Shown: one piece after another, positions 25,964-34,314 of the stretch
Position numbering within the stretch: position 1 is the stretch's first letter
Layout of the letters: each line of letters starts with the position of its first letter
Assembly (NCBI GenBank): GCA_027314705.1
Contig: DAHVAJ010000036.1
Location: 16,806 to 80,805 of the forward strand
DNA from: Acidimicrobiaceae bacterium
GTDB taxonomy: Bacteria; Actinomycetota; Acidimicrobiia; Acidimicrobiales; RAAP-2
Direction: 5' to 3'
DNA: 64,000 bases
The notes under the pieces: generated by a model
The model's input: only the letters and a program-made list of their open reading frames with translations
Database searches by the model: none
Told to the model about the DNA's origin: nothing
Made by a program: the position numbers and the translations under genes

Positions 25964-27142
25964 ATGCCCCCCCCACCACCGGTCGCCGGGGGCCGCCCGC
26001 CGGTCGGGGCCGGGCCGGAGCGCCTGGTGGGCCGGGTCGTGGCCGCCGCCGGGCTGGCCGCCCTGCTGGCTGCCGCCGTCGCCGCGCCCGGCGACGCCCG
26101 CGCCGCGGCCGACCAGGTCTGGTCCCCGTTCGTCCTCGTCGCCGGGCTCCTCCTCGTCGGGCTGGTGGCCGACGAGGACGGCCTGTTCGCCGCCACCGGG
26201 CACCGACTGGCCAGCGCCACCGGCTCCGGCGTGATCCTGTACGCGGGGTCCGCCGCCCTGGTCGCGGGCGTGACGGCGCTGCTCAACCTGGACACGGCGG
26301 TGGCCTTCCTCACCCCCGTGCTCGTCCATGCGGCCCGGCGTCGCGGCGAGGACGAGACCGCCCTGCTCTACGCCTGCATCTTCCTGGCCAACGCCGGGTC
26401 GCTCTTCCTCCCCGGATCGAACCTGACCAACCTCATCGTCCTCGGTCACCTCCACCTCTCGGGGGGAGAGTTCCTGGCCCGCCTCTGGGCCCCCGGCCTG
26501 GCCGCCGTGGTGGTCACCGCCGCTGCGGTGGGACTGGCCCACCGGAGGGCGCTCGGGCGGCTGGCGGCCGACCCGGGGCGGCCGGACCGGTACGTCCTCG
26601 GACTCGGCCTCGCCGCCGTGGTGGTCTCCGCCGCGCTCGTGCTCGTCCTGCGGGCACCGGCCCTGCCGGTGCTCGTCGTCGGCCTCACTGCCGTCGGCCT
26701 TCGCCTGCAGGCCCGCCGGGAGAAGCCGGCGCGGGTCGCGGCCGTCCTCGGGCTGCCCCTCCTGGCCGGCCTGTTCGGCGTGGCCGTGGCCCTCGGCGCG
26801 CTGGGCCGGGTCTGGTCGGGTCCGGCCCGGCTCCTGGCCCACACCGGCAGCGTCGGGACCGCCGTGGTGGCCGCCGCCACCTCGGTCCTGGTCAACAACC
26901 TGCCCGCCGCCGCGCTGCTGGCCGCCCGCACGCCCCCCCATCCCTTCTCGCTCCTCGTGGGCCTGGATCTCGGCCCGAACCTGTTGGTCACCGGGTCGCT
27001 GGCCTGGCTCCTCTGGCTGCGCTCGGCCCGGGCCGCCGGCGCCGCGCCCTCCGGGCGCGGCGCGGCACGACTCGGCCTCGTGGTGGCGCCCCTGGGTCTG
27101 GCCGCCGCCCTGGGTGCCTTGGCCCTGACCGGGACCCGCTGA
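25964..27142 (+). CDS. Ion-transporter-superfamily membrane protein (ArsB/NhaD/SLC13-like)
   Basis: The protein is 392 aa with roughly ten hydrophobic segments. LNLDTAVAFLTPVLVHAARRRG around residue 105-125, FLANAGSLFLPGSNLTNLIVL around 145-165 and the second-repeat SVLVNNLPAAALLA near residue 310 match the inverted-repeat hairpins of the ion transporter superfamily (family knowledge). Substrates in the superfamily include arsenite, Na+/H+, citrate and sulfate; none can be chosen here. The ATG at 25964 has TACGGT 6 nt upstream. It is divergent from the acylase gene. Confidence 0.83.
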   Translation: MPPPPPVAGGRPPVGAGPERLVGRVVAAAGLAALLAAAVAAPGDARAAADQVWSPFVLVAGLLLVGLVADEDGLFAATGHRLASATGSGVILYAGSAALVAGVTALLNLDTAVAFLTPVLVHAARRRGEDETALLYACIFLANAGSLFLPGSNLTNLIVLGHLHLSGGEFLARLWAPGLAAVVVTAAAVGLAHRRALGRLAADPGRPDRYVLGLGLAAVVVSAALVLVLRAPALPVLVVGLTAVGLRLQARREKPARVAAVLGLPLLAGLFGVAVALGALGRVWSGPARLLAHTGSVGTAVVAAATSVLVNNLPAAALLAARTPPHPFSLLVGLDLGPNLLVTGSLAWLLWLRSARAAGAAPSGRGAARLGLVVAPLGLAAALGALALTGTR

Positions 27143-27227
27143 GCGCCACACGCCGCCGTCGCCGGTCACCTCCCGCCACGGCCCGGTCGCGTCGACGCCG
27201 GGCCGCGGCGGGCCGGTGGCCAGTCGC

Positions 27228-28682
27228 TCAGACCGGGTTCGAGAGGGCGAGGCCGCGCCCGACGCGGCCCAGCCGGAGCTCGAGGGCGTCGCGGACGTAG
27301 TTCTGGTGCAGCCGCCACGGCGGCGTGGCCCCCTGCTTGGGGAGTTCGGCCACGGCCCGGCGCACGTACCCGGAGGTGAAGTCGAGGAAGGGCTCGACCG
27401 GAAGCGACGGGTCGGGGGCGAGCGGCGTGGCCTGACGCAGGTGGCGCCGGTCGAGCTCATGCAGGAGCCGGCAGACGTAGTCGGCGGTGAGGTCGGCCTT
27501 CAGGGTCCACGAGGCGTTCGTGTAGCCGAAGGTCACGGCCAGGTTCGGGACGCCGCAGAGCATGATCCCCCGGAAGCCCACCGTTCCGGCGACGTCGACC
27601 TTCCTGCCGTCGACCTCGAGAGCCATGCCCCCCAGGAACTGCAGCTCGAGACCGGTGGCGGTGACGACGAGGTCGGCCGCGAGCACCTCGCCGGTGGTCA
27701 GCCGTATCCCGTGCTCGGTGAAGGTGTCGATGGTGCCGGTGACCATCGACACCCGCCCGGCCGTGAGCTCCTCGAAGAGATCCCCGTCGGCAGCGAGGCA
27801 GAGCCGCTGGTCCCACGGGTCGTACGGCGGGCTGAAGTGGGTGGCCACGTCGAAGCCGTCGGGCAGGGCCTGCTCGACCCCCTTGCGGATGCCCCGCTTG
27901 GCGAATTCGGGCCACCGCCGGCTCACCCGGTAGCTCAGCTGAGTGGCGGTCACGTTCTTGGCCCGGATCAGCGGGTAGGCGACTCGCGGAGGCAGGAGGT
28001 GGCGCAGGGCGTCGGCCAGGCGGTCGCCGGTCGGGCGCGAGACGATGTACGTCGGGGAGCGTTGGAGCATGGTCACGTGGGCCGCGCCGCCGCGGGCCAG
28101 CGCCGGCACCAGGGTCACGGCCGTGGCCCCGCTGCCGATGACCACGATCCGCGCGCCCCGCCAGGCAAGGCCCTCGGGCCAGGCCTGGGGGTGGACGACC
28201 GTGCCGGCAAAGCCGTCCTCGCCGGGGAACTCGGGCCGATGGCCGTGGTCGTAGCGGTAGTAGCCGGTGGCCCCCCACAGGAAGGAGGAGGTCACCTGCT
28301 CGGTCTCCCCGGAGTCGGTGCGCAGGACGTCGACCGTCCAGCGGCCGTCGTCGGTCGACCACGAGGCCGCCACGGCCCGTCGGTGGTAGGCGATGTGGCG
28401 GTCGACGCCGTGGCGGGCGGCCGTATCCCGGAGGTAGCGGAGGATCGACGGGCCGTCGGCCAGCGCCTTGGCCTCCTCCCAAGGGGCGAACCGGTAGCCG
28501 AGCGTGTACATGTCGGAATCGGAGCGCACACCGGGGTAGCGGAACAGGTCCCAGGTACCCCCGCTCGCGGCGCGCGACTCGAGGACGGCGAAGGTCTTCT
28601 CCGGGCAGCGGGCGCGCAGGTGGCAGGCGACGCCGATCCCCGAGAGCCCGGCCCCGACGATGAGGACGTCGACGTGGTCCAT
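27228..28682 (-). CDS. FAD-dependent monooxygenase, Baeyer-Villiger type
   Basis: The protein is 484 aa. It has an N-terminal FAD-binding GAGLSGIG (residues about 10-17), the flavoprotein motif FRYPGVRSDSDMY, the Baeyer-Villiger fingerprint FAGTVVHPQAWP (F-x-G-x3-H-x3-W-P), and the second dinucleotide site VIGSGATAVTL for NADPH. The family inserts oxygen next to ketones, as in EthA and steroid or cyclohexanone monooxygenases. TAGACT lies 8 nt before the ATG at 28682. It is divergent from the tiny Cys-rich gene at 28777. Substrate unknown. Confidence 0.92.
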   Translation of the reverse strand: MDHVDVLIVGAGLSGIGVACHLRARCPEKTFAVLESRAASGGTWDLFRYPGVRSDSDMYTLGYRFAPWEEAKALADGPSILRYLRDTAARHGVDRHIAYHRRAVAASWSTDDGRWTVDVLRTDSGETEQVTSSFLWGATGYYRYDHGHRPEFPGEDGFAGTVVHPQAWPEGLAWRGARIVVIGSGATAVTLVPALARGGAAHVTMLQRSPTYIVSRPTGDRLADALRHLLPPRVAYPLIRAKNVTATQLSYRVSRRWPEFAKRGIRKGVEQALPDGFDVATHFSPPYDPWDQRLCLAADGDLFEELTAGRVSMVTGTIDTFTEHGIRLTTGEVLAADLVVTATGLELQFLGGMALEVDGRKVDVAGTVGFRGIMLCGVPNLAVTFGYTNASWTLKADLTADYVCRLLHELDRRHLRQATPLAPDPSLPVEPFLDFTSGYVRRAVAELPKQGATPPWRLHQNYVRDALELRLGRVGRGLALSNPV

Positions 28683-28690
28683 GCGGGGCG

Positions 28691-28696
28691 AGTCTA
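28691..28696 (-). promoter_or_regulatory. -10-like hexamer TAGACT for the monooxygenase
   Basis: TAGACT on the minus strand ends 8 nt before the ATG at 28682. Confidence 0.45.
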
Positions 28697-28762
28697 CGGG
28701 CGCGACCGGCCGCGGGACGCCGTCCGGGCGGCGGGTGACGGGCCCTCCGACCGTCGGTCCTG

Positions 28763-28778
28763 ATACCCTCCCGGGTAT
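28763..28778. promoter_or_regulatory. Second CsoR-like palindrome ATACCC-TCCC-GGGTAT over a start codon
   Basis: The 16-bp palindrome has the same 6-bp arms as the copper-operon site, with a 4-bp spacer. It contains the -10-like TACCCT (28764-28769) and runs into the ATG at 28777. Binding here would block transcription initiation of the small gene. Confidence 0.6.
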
Positions 28779-28935
28779 GTGTAGAGCAGCCACCTGCAAG
28801 CGATGCCAGCGTCCGACCTTCCGGGGGTGCGGCCTCCACGTCGAGCAGGTCCTCGCCCATGTCCCGGCCGAGGAGCGGTGCCGGTGCGCCGAGGAGCGGG
28901 CCGCCGCCCCCCGGCGCCGGTGGCGCTCGCGCTGA
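28777..28935 (+). CDS. Tiny Cys-rich protein, candidate metal-responsive
   Basis: The protein is 52 aa with six Cys (2, 7, 10, 18, 35, 37) and a His at 21, forming CKRC, CGLH and CRC clusters. An Arg/Ala-rich tail follows. I recall similar short proteins beginning with Met-Cys-Arg and a TCKxC motif in other actinobacteria, mostly unannotated, but could not check this. The ATG at 28777 lies 7 nt after a -10-like TACCCT, so the mRNA is probably leaderless. The start sits inside a CsoR-like palindrome, so copper or thiol-stress control is a reasonable inference. The biochemical role is unknown. Confidence 0.65.
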   Translation: MCRAATCKRCQRPTFRGCGLHVEQVLAHVPAEERCRCAEERAAAPRRRWRSR

Positions 28936-29107
28936 GCGGGCCCACTGCGGCGCCCCGGGGGCGTCGACCTGGGTGACGCGGTGGACGTCCTCGTCGTCAC
29001 GGTCGACCAGTCCCGGGGGCCGACCGCCCCTCGTCGGCCCCGAGCGGCGGGGGCGGAGGCCGGTGGTCCAGGAGGGCCGCGGACCGAGGTCCGGGTCCTG
29101 GTGGGCC

Positions 29108-29464
29108 TCAGGACCTCCCGACGGCCCGGGCGACGCGGTCGCGCACGTCCTCGGGATCGGCGACGGTCAGCACCCACCGCGTGAACTCCTGGCCCTCGAG
29201 CTCGACGACCACCCCCCGGCCCCTGCCGTGGACGGCGGCGAAGTCCCTGCCGAAGCTGCCCCGCCGGGTCCCCACCATGACCACCCCGGGAAGTCCGGTG
29301 CCCGGGGCCCGGATGCCGCGCAGCTCGGCCCAGGTGTCACCGACCGCCCGCACGTCGACCACCGCGGCGACCGGGACGGTGATGCTCCCGTGGAAACCCT
29401 CGAGGCACTCGAGTCTGGAGAGGGCCAGCGTCACGGTGCCCTCGCCGACGGTCAGCTCGGCCAT
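29108..29464 (-). CDS. Unknown actinobacterial protein with PH-like beta fold
   Basis: The protein is 118 aa, rich in beta-strand, with LSGLEKLxG-like LSRLECLEGFHGSITVPVAAV near the N-terminus and GIRAPGTGLPGVVMVGTRRG centrally. I recall this pattern in a widespread unannotated actinobacterial family, but do not know its role. TAGACT lies 6 nt before the ATG, inside the end of the upstream PNPOx-like gene, giving it its own promoter. It is the last of three small genes following the sensor kinase. Confidence 0.75.
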   Translation of the reverse strand: MAELTVGEGTVTLALSRLECLEGFHGSITVPVAAVVDVRAVGDTWAELRGIRAPGTGLPGVVMVGTRRGSFGRDFAAVHGRGRGVVVELEGQEFTRWVLTVADPEDVRDRVARAVGRS

Positions 29465-29470
29465 GGGCGG

Positions 29471-29476
29471 AGTCTA
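29471..29476 (-). promoter_or_regulatory. -10-like hexamer TAGACT for the unknown gene at 29108-29464
   Basis: TAGACT on the minus strand ends 6 nt before the ATG at 29464 and overlaps the stop codon of the upstream gene. Confidence 0.45.
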
Positions 29477-29893
29477 CGGGCGGGCCCGACCGAACTGCCT
29501 CCCGCTGAGCTGGGTCGCCTCGATCTGCACCAGGCGGCTGGTGGCGTCATCGTCCCACCAGGTCACGGGCACCCACTCGGCACGGCGACGTCGCTCGGGG
29601 TCGTCGATCTCGGTCGCCACCCCCTGGACGAGGACGCTCCATCCTGAGCCCGACTCGGGCTCGTACCGGTCGGCCTGGAAGGCCACCACCGCCCCCAGGG
29701 TGGCGGCGTCGAACCTGCTGCCGGGGTTGGTCCGGAACACCACGGCCTGGCCGACGAGGGCGAAGTGCACGGGCAGGATCACGGGGAGGGCGTCGATGGA
29801 CGCCCCCACCCGACCCAGGTTCTGGCTGCCCAGCAGGGTCAGGCACTCGGGACGCGTCAGGACCTCCGCCTTGGCCACCTTCAGCGTCCCCAC
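29474..29893 (-). CDS. Pyridoxamine 5'-phosphate oxidase-like flavin-binding protein
   Basis: The protein is 139 aa, matching small split-barrel PNPOx-like proteins. ILPVHFALVGQAVVFRTNPGSRF (part) near residue 38 and the mid-protein VVAFQADRYEPESGSGWSVLVQG segment are typical; the latter interacts with flavin or F420 in family members. It is not pyridoxal synthesis by default: many small actinobacterial homologues are F420-dependent reductases or heme-utilisation proteins. It lies between the universal stress protein and an unknown gene, downstream of a DevS-like kinase. Confidence 0.86.
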   Translation of the reverse strand: MGTLKVAKAEVLTRPECLTLLGSQNLGRVGASIDALPVILPVHFALVGQAVVFRTNPGSRFDAATLGAVVAFQADRYEPESGSGWSVLVQGVATEIDDPERRRRAEWVPVTWWDDDATSRLVQIEATQLSGRQFGRARP

Positions 29894-29984
29894 CGGGTCA
29901 CGGTGCCCGGGGGCGGCGCACCCGGACGGGGCCGGAGCTCCCGCCGGCCCTCCGGTGTCCCACCGGTCAGGACCTCCGGCGTCA

Positions 29985-30428
29985 TCAGGCGTCCCGCACG
30001 ACCAGGACGGGACTGTGGGCGTGGGCCGCGCAGTGCTCGCTCACCGAGCCGAGGACCAGGGCGGCGAACTCGCCGTGGCCCCGACTGCCCACGGCCAGCA
30101 GGTCGGCCCCGTGGGACGCCTCGATCAGCACCGGGGCCGGGTGGCCCTCGACGACGAGGGGGACGATCATCGCCCCCGGGTGGGCCGCCGCCACCGCGTC
30201 CACGGCCCGCACGGCGACGTCCTCGGCGTCAGCGGCGGGGTCGTAGTCGGACGGGAAGAACACCGCCGCCCCGTAGCCGGTGGGCCACGCCCAGGCGGTG
30301 ATGGCCTCGACGCCCGCCGAGGTGGCCTCGGCCAGCCCGGCCGCCCAGTCGAGGGCGGCCAACGAGCCCGGCGAGCCGTCGACTCCGACCACGATGCGGT
30401 GCGCCCGCCCGTCGGCTCCCGTGGCCAT
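29985..30428 (-). CDS. Universal stress protein (UspA family)
   Basis: The protein is 147 aa. It begins RIVVGVDGSPGSLAALDWA, has ADLLAVGSRGHGEFAALVLGSVSEH (part) with the nucleotide-binding G-x2-G-x9-G(S/T) loop, and ends HSPVLVV, all typical of the ATP-binding UspA group. Such proteins support survival under hypoxia or starvation in mycobacteria. ATG 30428 is preceded by GAAGGGAGC. It lies between the DevS-like kinase gene and a PNPOx-like gene. An 8-bp inverted repeat sits 18-42 nt before its start. Confidence 0.92.
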   Translation of the reverse strand: MATGADGRAHRIVVGVDGSPGSLAALDWAAGLAEATSAGVEAITAWAWPTGYGAAVFFPSDYDPAADAEDVAVRAVDAVAAAHPGAMIVPLVVEGHPAPVLIEASHGADLLAVGSRGHGEFAALVLGSVSEHCAAHAHSPVLVVRDA

Positions 30429-30445
30429 GGCCTGCTCCCTTCGTT

Positions 30446-30470
30446 CCGGAAGCCGTGTCCCCGCTTCCGG
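30446..30470. repeat. Inverted repeat CCGGAAGC-N9-GCTTCCGG upstream of the universal stress gene
   Basis: The 8-bp arms are perfectly complementary around a 9-nt spacer. It could be an operator or a 5' leader hairpin. It does not clearly match the DevR box. Confidence 0.45.
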
Positions 30471-30539
30471 TATCCACCGTAGGCACTGGCGCGGAGGCCT
30501 CCTAGGGGAGTTGGTCACATCGGCCGGCCCGCAGGCCGG

Positions 30540-31703
30540 TCACCCGGTGACGGGGACTTCCCAGACGAGGGTGGTGCCTCCACGGGCGGGGTGTTCGACG
30601 GTGCAGGAGCCGTGGAGCTTCTCGGCCCGGCTCCGCAGGTTGGCCAGGCCGAGCCCGCCCGGTCGCCTGGTGTCTTCGGTGAACCCCCGCCCGTTGTCGA
30701 TGACTTCGAGCCGACAGGTGGTGGCCGTCACCGTGAGGGCCACGCGGGCCTCGGTGGCCGCCGCGTGGCGGCCCACGTTGGTGAGCGCCTCGCGCACGGT
30801 GGCCAGCACGTGCTCGGCCACGGTGTCGGAGAGGGCCGCGTCCACCGGTCCGTCGAAGGTCACCGGTACCTCGTACCCGACCACCGGCTCGAGCTCAGCG
30901 ACCAGGGTGAGCACGTGGGAGCGGATGCCGCGCCCGAGGCCCGACTCGGCCAGCTCGAAGATGGAGGTCCGGACCTGGCGGATCGTGCCGTCGATGTCGG
31001 AGATGGCATCGGTGATGCGGCCGGCCACCGGGGCCGCGGCCTCGGAGGTGGCGATGCCCTGGAGGGCCAAGCCGACGGCGAAGAGGCGCTGGATGACGGT
31101 GTCGTGGAGGTCGCGGGCCAGCCGGTCGCGCTCCTCGTAGACGGCGATCTCCCGGGCCCGCTGGTGGAGCCGGGCGTTCTCCACGGCGAAGCCGGCCGCC
31201 ACGGCGAGCGCGGTGACCAGTGCCTCGTCGTCGCGGGTGAACTCCGTCCACCCGACCTTGTCGGTGAGGTAGAGGTTGCCGTAGACGCGGTCGCGCACCT
31301 TGATGGGCACGCCCAGGAACGAGCGCATGACCGGGTGGCCGTCGGGGAAGCCGAAGCTGTCGGGATGGTCGCCGATCGCGGCAAGGCGGAGGGGTCGGGG
31401 ATCGACGATGAGGAGGCCCAGGACGCCCTTGCCGGTGGGCCGGTCGCCGATGGCCCGCTCCTCGTCGGGCGAGAGACCCGAGGTGAGGAACTCGGCCAGG
31501 GCCGTGCCCTCGGCGTCGAGGACCCCGAGGGCGGCGTAGCGGGCGTTCGTCATCGACCGGGCCTCGTCCACGATGTGGTTCAGGAGCGAGGGAAGGTCGA
31601 GGTTGGACTCGAGCAGCATCGTGGCCTCGAGCACCCGGCGGAGCTTGACCGGGTCCTCGATCGTCCGGTACGGCGCGTCGTCCCTCGGCCATCGATGGTC
31701 CAC
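30540..31703 (-). CDS. GAF-domain sensor histidine kinase, DevS/DosS-like
   Basis: The protein is 387 aa. A single GAF domain spans about residues 37-180, with MTNARYAALGVLD at its start. The HisKA_3 dimerisation helix follows with RLARDLHDTVIQRLF (His200), and the HATPase domain has NVGRHAAATEARV, DNGRGF and GLGLANLRSRA. DevS-type kinases have two GAF domains and bind heme in the first; only one is present here, so it most resembles the second half of DevS. GTG 31703 has TAGCCT 7 nt upstream. It is divergent from the response regulator, 76 bp away. Confidence 0.9.
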   Translation of the reverse strand: MDHRWPRDDAPYRTIEDPVKLRRVLEATMLLESNLDLPSLLNHIVDEARSMTNARYAALGVLDAEGTALAEFLTSGLSPDEERAIGDRPTGKGVLGLLIVDPRPLRLAAIGDHPDSFGFPDGHPVMRSFLGVPIKVRDRVYGNLYLTDKVGWTEFTRDDEALVTALAVAAGFAVENARLHQRAREIAVYEERDRLARDLHDTVIQRLFAVGLALQGIATSEAAAPVAGRITDAISDIDGTIRQVRTSIFELAESGLGRGIRSHVLTLVAELEPVVGYEVPVTFDGPVDAALSDTVAEHVLATVREALTNVGRHAAATEARVALTVTATTCRLEVIDNGRGFTEDTRRPGGLGLANLRSRAEKLHGSCTVEHPARGGTTLVWEVPVTG

Positions 31704-31710
31704 GACCCCG

Positions 31711-31716
31711 AGGCTA
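31711..31716 (-). promoter_or_regulatory. -10-like hexamer TAGCCT for the sensor kinase
   Basis: TAGCCT on the minus strand ends 7 nt before the GTG at 31703. Confidence 0.45.
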
Positions 31717-31779
31717 CCGAGTGCCCGCGTCCCAGGTGCACTCCTCACGGCCCGGCGCCGACGTGGTGGAATAGGGGTG

Positions 31780-32451
31780 ATGACCGTACGCGTCTTCCTC
31801 CTCGACGACCACGAGGTCGTCCGCGCCGGGCTGCGCTCCCTGCTCGAGGCCACCGACGACCTCGTGGTGGTGGGAGAGGCCGCCACCGCGGCGGCGGCCC
31901 TCGACCGGATCCCCGCGCTGCGTCCAGACGTGGCCGTCCTCGACGTGCGGCTACCCGACGGCTCGGGGGTCGAGGTCTGCCGGGAGGTCCGCTCGCAGCT
32001 GCCCGACACGGCCTGCATCATGCTCACCTCGTACGCCGACGACGAGGCCCTGTTCGCGTCGATCATGGCCGGGGCCTCCGGGTACGTCCTGAAGCAGGTC
32101 GGTGGGACCAGCCTGGTGGATGACGTGCGCCGGGTGGCCGCCGGCGACTCCCTCCTCGACCCGGCCCTCACCGAACGGGTCATGCAGCGTCTCCGCGAGG
32201 GACCCGAGGAGGACCCGCTGCTGTCCACCCTCACGCCCCAGGAGCGGCGCATCCTCGACCTCATCGCCGAGGGCCGCACCAACCGGCAGATCGCCGACGC
32301 CATGTTCCTGGCCGAGAAGACGGTCAAGAACTACGTGTCCAACATGCTCACCAAGCTGGGGATGGAGCGGCGCACCCAGGCCGCAACCTACGCGGCCCGG
32401 TTGGCCGAACGGTCGGCCAGGGCCCGTCGCACCGACGCCTCGGGCACCTGA
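31780..32451 (+). CDS. devR: LuxR-family response regulator, DevR/DosR-like
   Basis: The protein is 223 aa. The receiver has phosphoacceptor Asp55 (VLDVRLPDGSG), Thr83 and Lys105. The C-terminal LuxR helix-turn-helix reads TNRQIADAMFLAEKTVKNYV then LTKLGMERRTQAA, almost the same as I recall for mycobacterial DevR. DevR drives the hypoxia/dormancy response. The ATG at 31780 is used; the GTG at 31777 directly before it is an alternative. It faces away from a GAF kinase that is its likely partner. Confidence 0.9.
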   Translation: MTVRVFLLDDHEVVRAGLRSLLEATDDLVVVGEAATAAAALDRIPALRPDVAVLDVRLPDGSGVEVCREVRSQLPDTACIMLTSYADDEALFASIMAGASGYVLKQVGGTSLVDDVRRVAAGDSLLDPALTERVMQRLREGPEEDPLLSTLTPQERRILDLIAEGRTNRQIADAMFLAEKTVKNYVSNMLTKLGMERRTQAATYAARLAERSARARRTDASGT

Positions 32452-32475
32452 GGGCCACCGACCCGGCCCCCGCCC

Positions 32476-32820
32476 TCACTCGGGCGGGGTGACGGGGTGG
32501 TGCTGCCCGCCCGCCGATCGGGCGATGCCGACGCCACGGCGCCCGAGCTCCTCCTCGAGTTCGGCCCGGCCTGCGCCGGGCGCACCGAACCGACCGATCG
32601 GCCATGCGAGCCCCCCCTGGTGGGCCAAGCGGACGAGAGCCGCGTCGTAGGCCAGTTCGTCGGCCAACGCCTGGAGGGCCCACCCCGGGTCGACCCGGGT
32701 GGCGTGCTCCTGCCGGCGTCGGACGGCACCCTCCAGTTCCTCGAGTGGGTCGACGTCCCCGGCGCCCACCTCAGGTGCCGCCGGGCGGTGGAGCACCACG
32801 TCGAGCAGGTCCACGTACAT
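32476..32820 (-). CDS. Unknown small protein
   Basis: The protein is 114 aa if started at the ATG at 32820 (MYVDLLDVVLHRP). It is acidic and helical, with LEELEGAVRRRQEHATRVD and ALQALADELAYDAALVRLA. No family recognised. The start lacks a strong ribosome-binding site, and longer open frames on both strands overlap it, so the reading frame is chosen on amino-acid composition. Confidence 0.45.
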   Translation of the reverse strand: MYVDLLDVVLHRPAAPEVGAGDVDPLEELEGAVRRRQEHATRVDPGWALQALADELAYDAALVRLAHQGGLAWPIGRFGAPGAGRAELEEELGRRGVGIARSAGGQHHPVTPPE

Positions 32821-32916
32821 CGTGCACACCCCCGGTCGGCGTCGGGGTGCCGGTCGGCCAGACGGCTCGCACGGCCGCAGCACGCCCATCTCCGGCATCC
32901 ACCCTGGGGCGCCCCG

Positions 32917-33258
32917 TCAGGCGTCCCTGCTCCGGCGGACGGCGCCCTCGGCGGCCTGGTAGGCCTGGCGGAGGTCGTCCAGCAGCTGCTCGGCGCCCGA
33001 CCGCACCGAGGAGAGGTCGGCGCCCGCGTCACGGGGGAGCTCGCCCAGGCGCTTTCGGGCCGCCAGGTACGCGTTCTCGACCGCGCCGGTGCGCCGGTGC
33101 AGCTCATCGCGCACGTCCTTCGATGCCAGGTCCACCTGTACCAGCAGCTCGTCGAGGCGGCCCCGCCACCCGTCGAGCAGCCGCTCGAACCGCTCGACGA
33201 AGGCCTTGCCGGACTCCTCGGGCTCCGTGCCCGCTCCGGTGGACGTGGTCTCGGCCAT
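32917..33258 (-). CDS. Unknown helical (coiled-coil-like) small protein
   Basis: The protein is 113 aa, nearly all amphipathic helix (FERLLDGWRGRLDELLVQV, then LGELPRDAGADLSSVRSGA), charged and without membrane segments. No family recognised. The ATG at 33258 is preceded by GAGGAGGGACC, a strong ribosome-binding site, making this a confident gene despite unknown function. Confidence 0.65.
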   Translation of the reverse strand: MAETTSTGAGTEPEESGKAFVERFERLLDGWRGRLDELLVQVDLASKDVRDELHRRTGAVENAYLAARKRLGELPRDAGADLSSVRSGAEQLLDDLRQAYQAAEGAVRRSRDA

Positions 33259-33463
33259 GGTCCCTCCTCGTTCCCGTACTCCCTCACCGCCCAGGATGGG
33301 CGAACCCCCTGGGCCCGGGGTAGGGCCGAACGTCCCCGGAGGCGCGCTCCGGGCGGTTCATGACCTTCGGCCCTGGGGCTCCGGGCCGGTACCGGCGATC
33401 ATGATGGTGCCGGGCGGCGGGCGCCTCGGGCGAGGGCGGCGGTGGCCGCGGGAGGTGGTGGCG

Positions 33464-33841
33464 ATGACGGACGTGCAAGACCGGACCGGCGCTCCGGGAC
33501 CGGGGACCGGGGCCGGCCCCAGCTTCCCGCACTGGCGGGGCGACGTGGCCCTCGAGCTCTGGGTGGACGTCGAGCAGGTGCCCGCCCGCATCCGGCTGGC
33601 CGGCACCCTCGACGGGACGACCGCCGCCAACCTGTCGGCCGTCGTGGTGGAGCTCCTGGCCGAGGGGGTGCGGGACGTCGAGCTCGCCACCGAGGGGCTG
33701 CGGGTCGTCGACAGTTCGGCCGTGGGCGCGCTGGCCGACGTCGAGCGGCTGGTACGCGGCACGGGCGGTCGGCTCACCCGGGTCGGACCGTCGAGCGGAC
33801 CCTTCACCCGGCAACGCCTCTCCGGCCCGTTCGGACGCTGA
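33464..33841 (+). CDS. STAS-domain protein (anti-sigma factor antagonist type)
   Basis: The protein is 125 aa. The STAS fold is recognisable from IRLAGTLDGTTAANLSAVVVELLAEG and the conserved VVDSSAVGALADVERLV (both in part), with the Ser pair where anti-sigma antagonists are phosphorylated. Such proteins control sigma factors by partner switching. No cognate anti-sigma kinase is seen nearby. GGGAGGTGG precedes the ATG at 33464. Confidence 0.8.
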   Translation: MTDVQDRTGAPGPGTGAGPSFPHWRGDVALELWVDVEQVPARIRLAGTLDGTTAANLSAVVVELLAEGVRDVELATEGLRVVDSSAVGALADVERLVRGTGGRLTRVGPSSGPFTRQRLSGPFGR

Positions 33842-33897
33842 GGGGCGGCCCATCCGGGGCGGGCTCCGGTTCCGGGCCCCGGCCCGGGCCGCCGCCG

Positions 33898-34314
33898 TCA
33901 GCTCGCCGTGCGGTGCCGCCGGGGCCAGTGGAGGCGGCGGCGCCCGGCGGGCACGAAGGCAGCGGCATCGTCGCCCCGGTCGGCGGCCAGCTCCTCCCGG
34001 CAGGGTTCGCAGAGGCGGGTGCCGTCCACGAGGCGGGTCACGGCCACGGTCGAGCACCGTTGGCACGGCCGGCCGACGAACACGTCGGGGCCGGGCCGTG
34101 GGCCGGTGGCGGTCAGCTCCCGGAGGCGGTCCTGGACGTCGTCACGGAGCTCGAACGAGCCCCATTCCGTGGGTCGGACCAGGTCGCCGTCGAGGAGCTG
34201 ATGGAGGAGGGGGGCGAGCTGATCCGGCCGCCGGAAGGACGGGGTGCCCACCCGCCCGCCTGCCTTGGCCGGTCCGCCGCCCGCCGTCGCTCGCCCTGTC
34301 GCCTGATGGGCCAT
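33898..34314 (-). CDS. Unknown protein with a C-terminal zinc-ribbon-like Cys motif
   Basis: The protein is 138 aa. The C-terminal third has GRPCQRCSTVAVTRL and LCEPCREEL, two CxxC pairs that probably bind Zn. The N-terminal half contains LAPLLHQLLDGDLVRPTEW, a helical segment. No family recognised. The ATG at 34314 is preceded by GGGAAGGGGGG; a longer start at 34512 is possible but reads as low-complexity. Confidence 0.5.
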   Translation of the reverse strand: MAHQATGRATAGGGPAKAGGRVGTPSFRRPDQLAPLLHQLLDGDLVRPTEWGSFELRDDVQDRLRELTATGPRPGPDVFVGRPCQRCSTVAVTRLVDGTRLCEPCREELAADRGDDAAAFVPAGRRRLHWPRRHRTAS

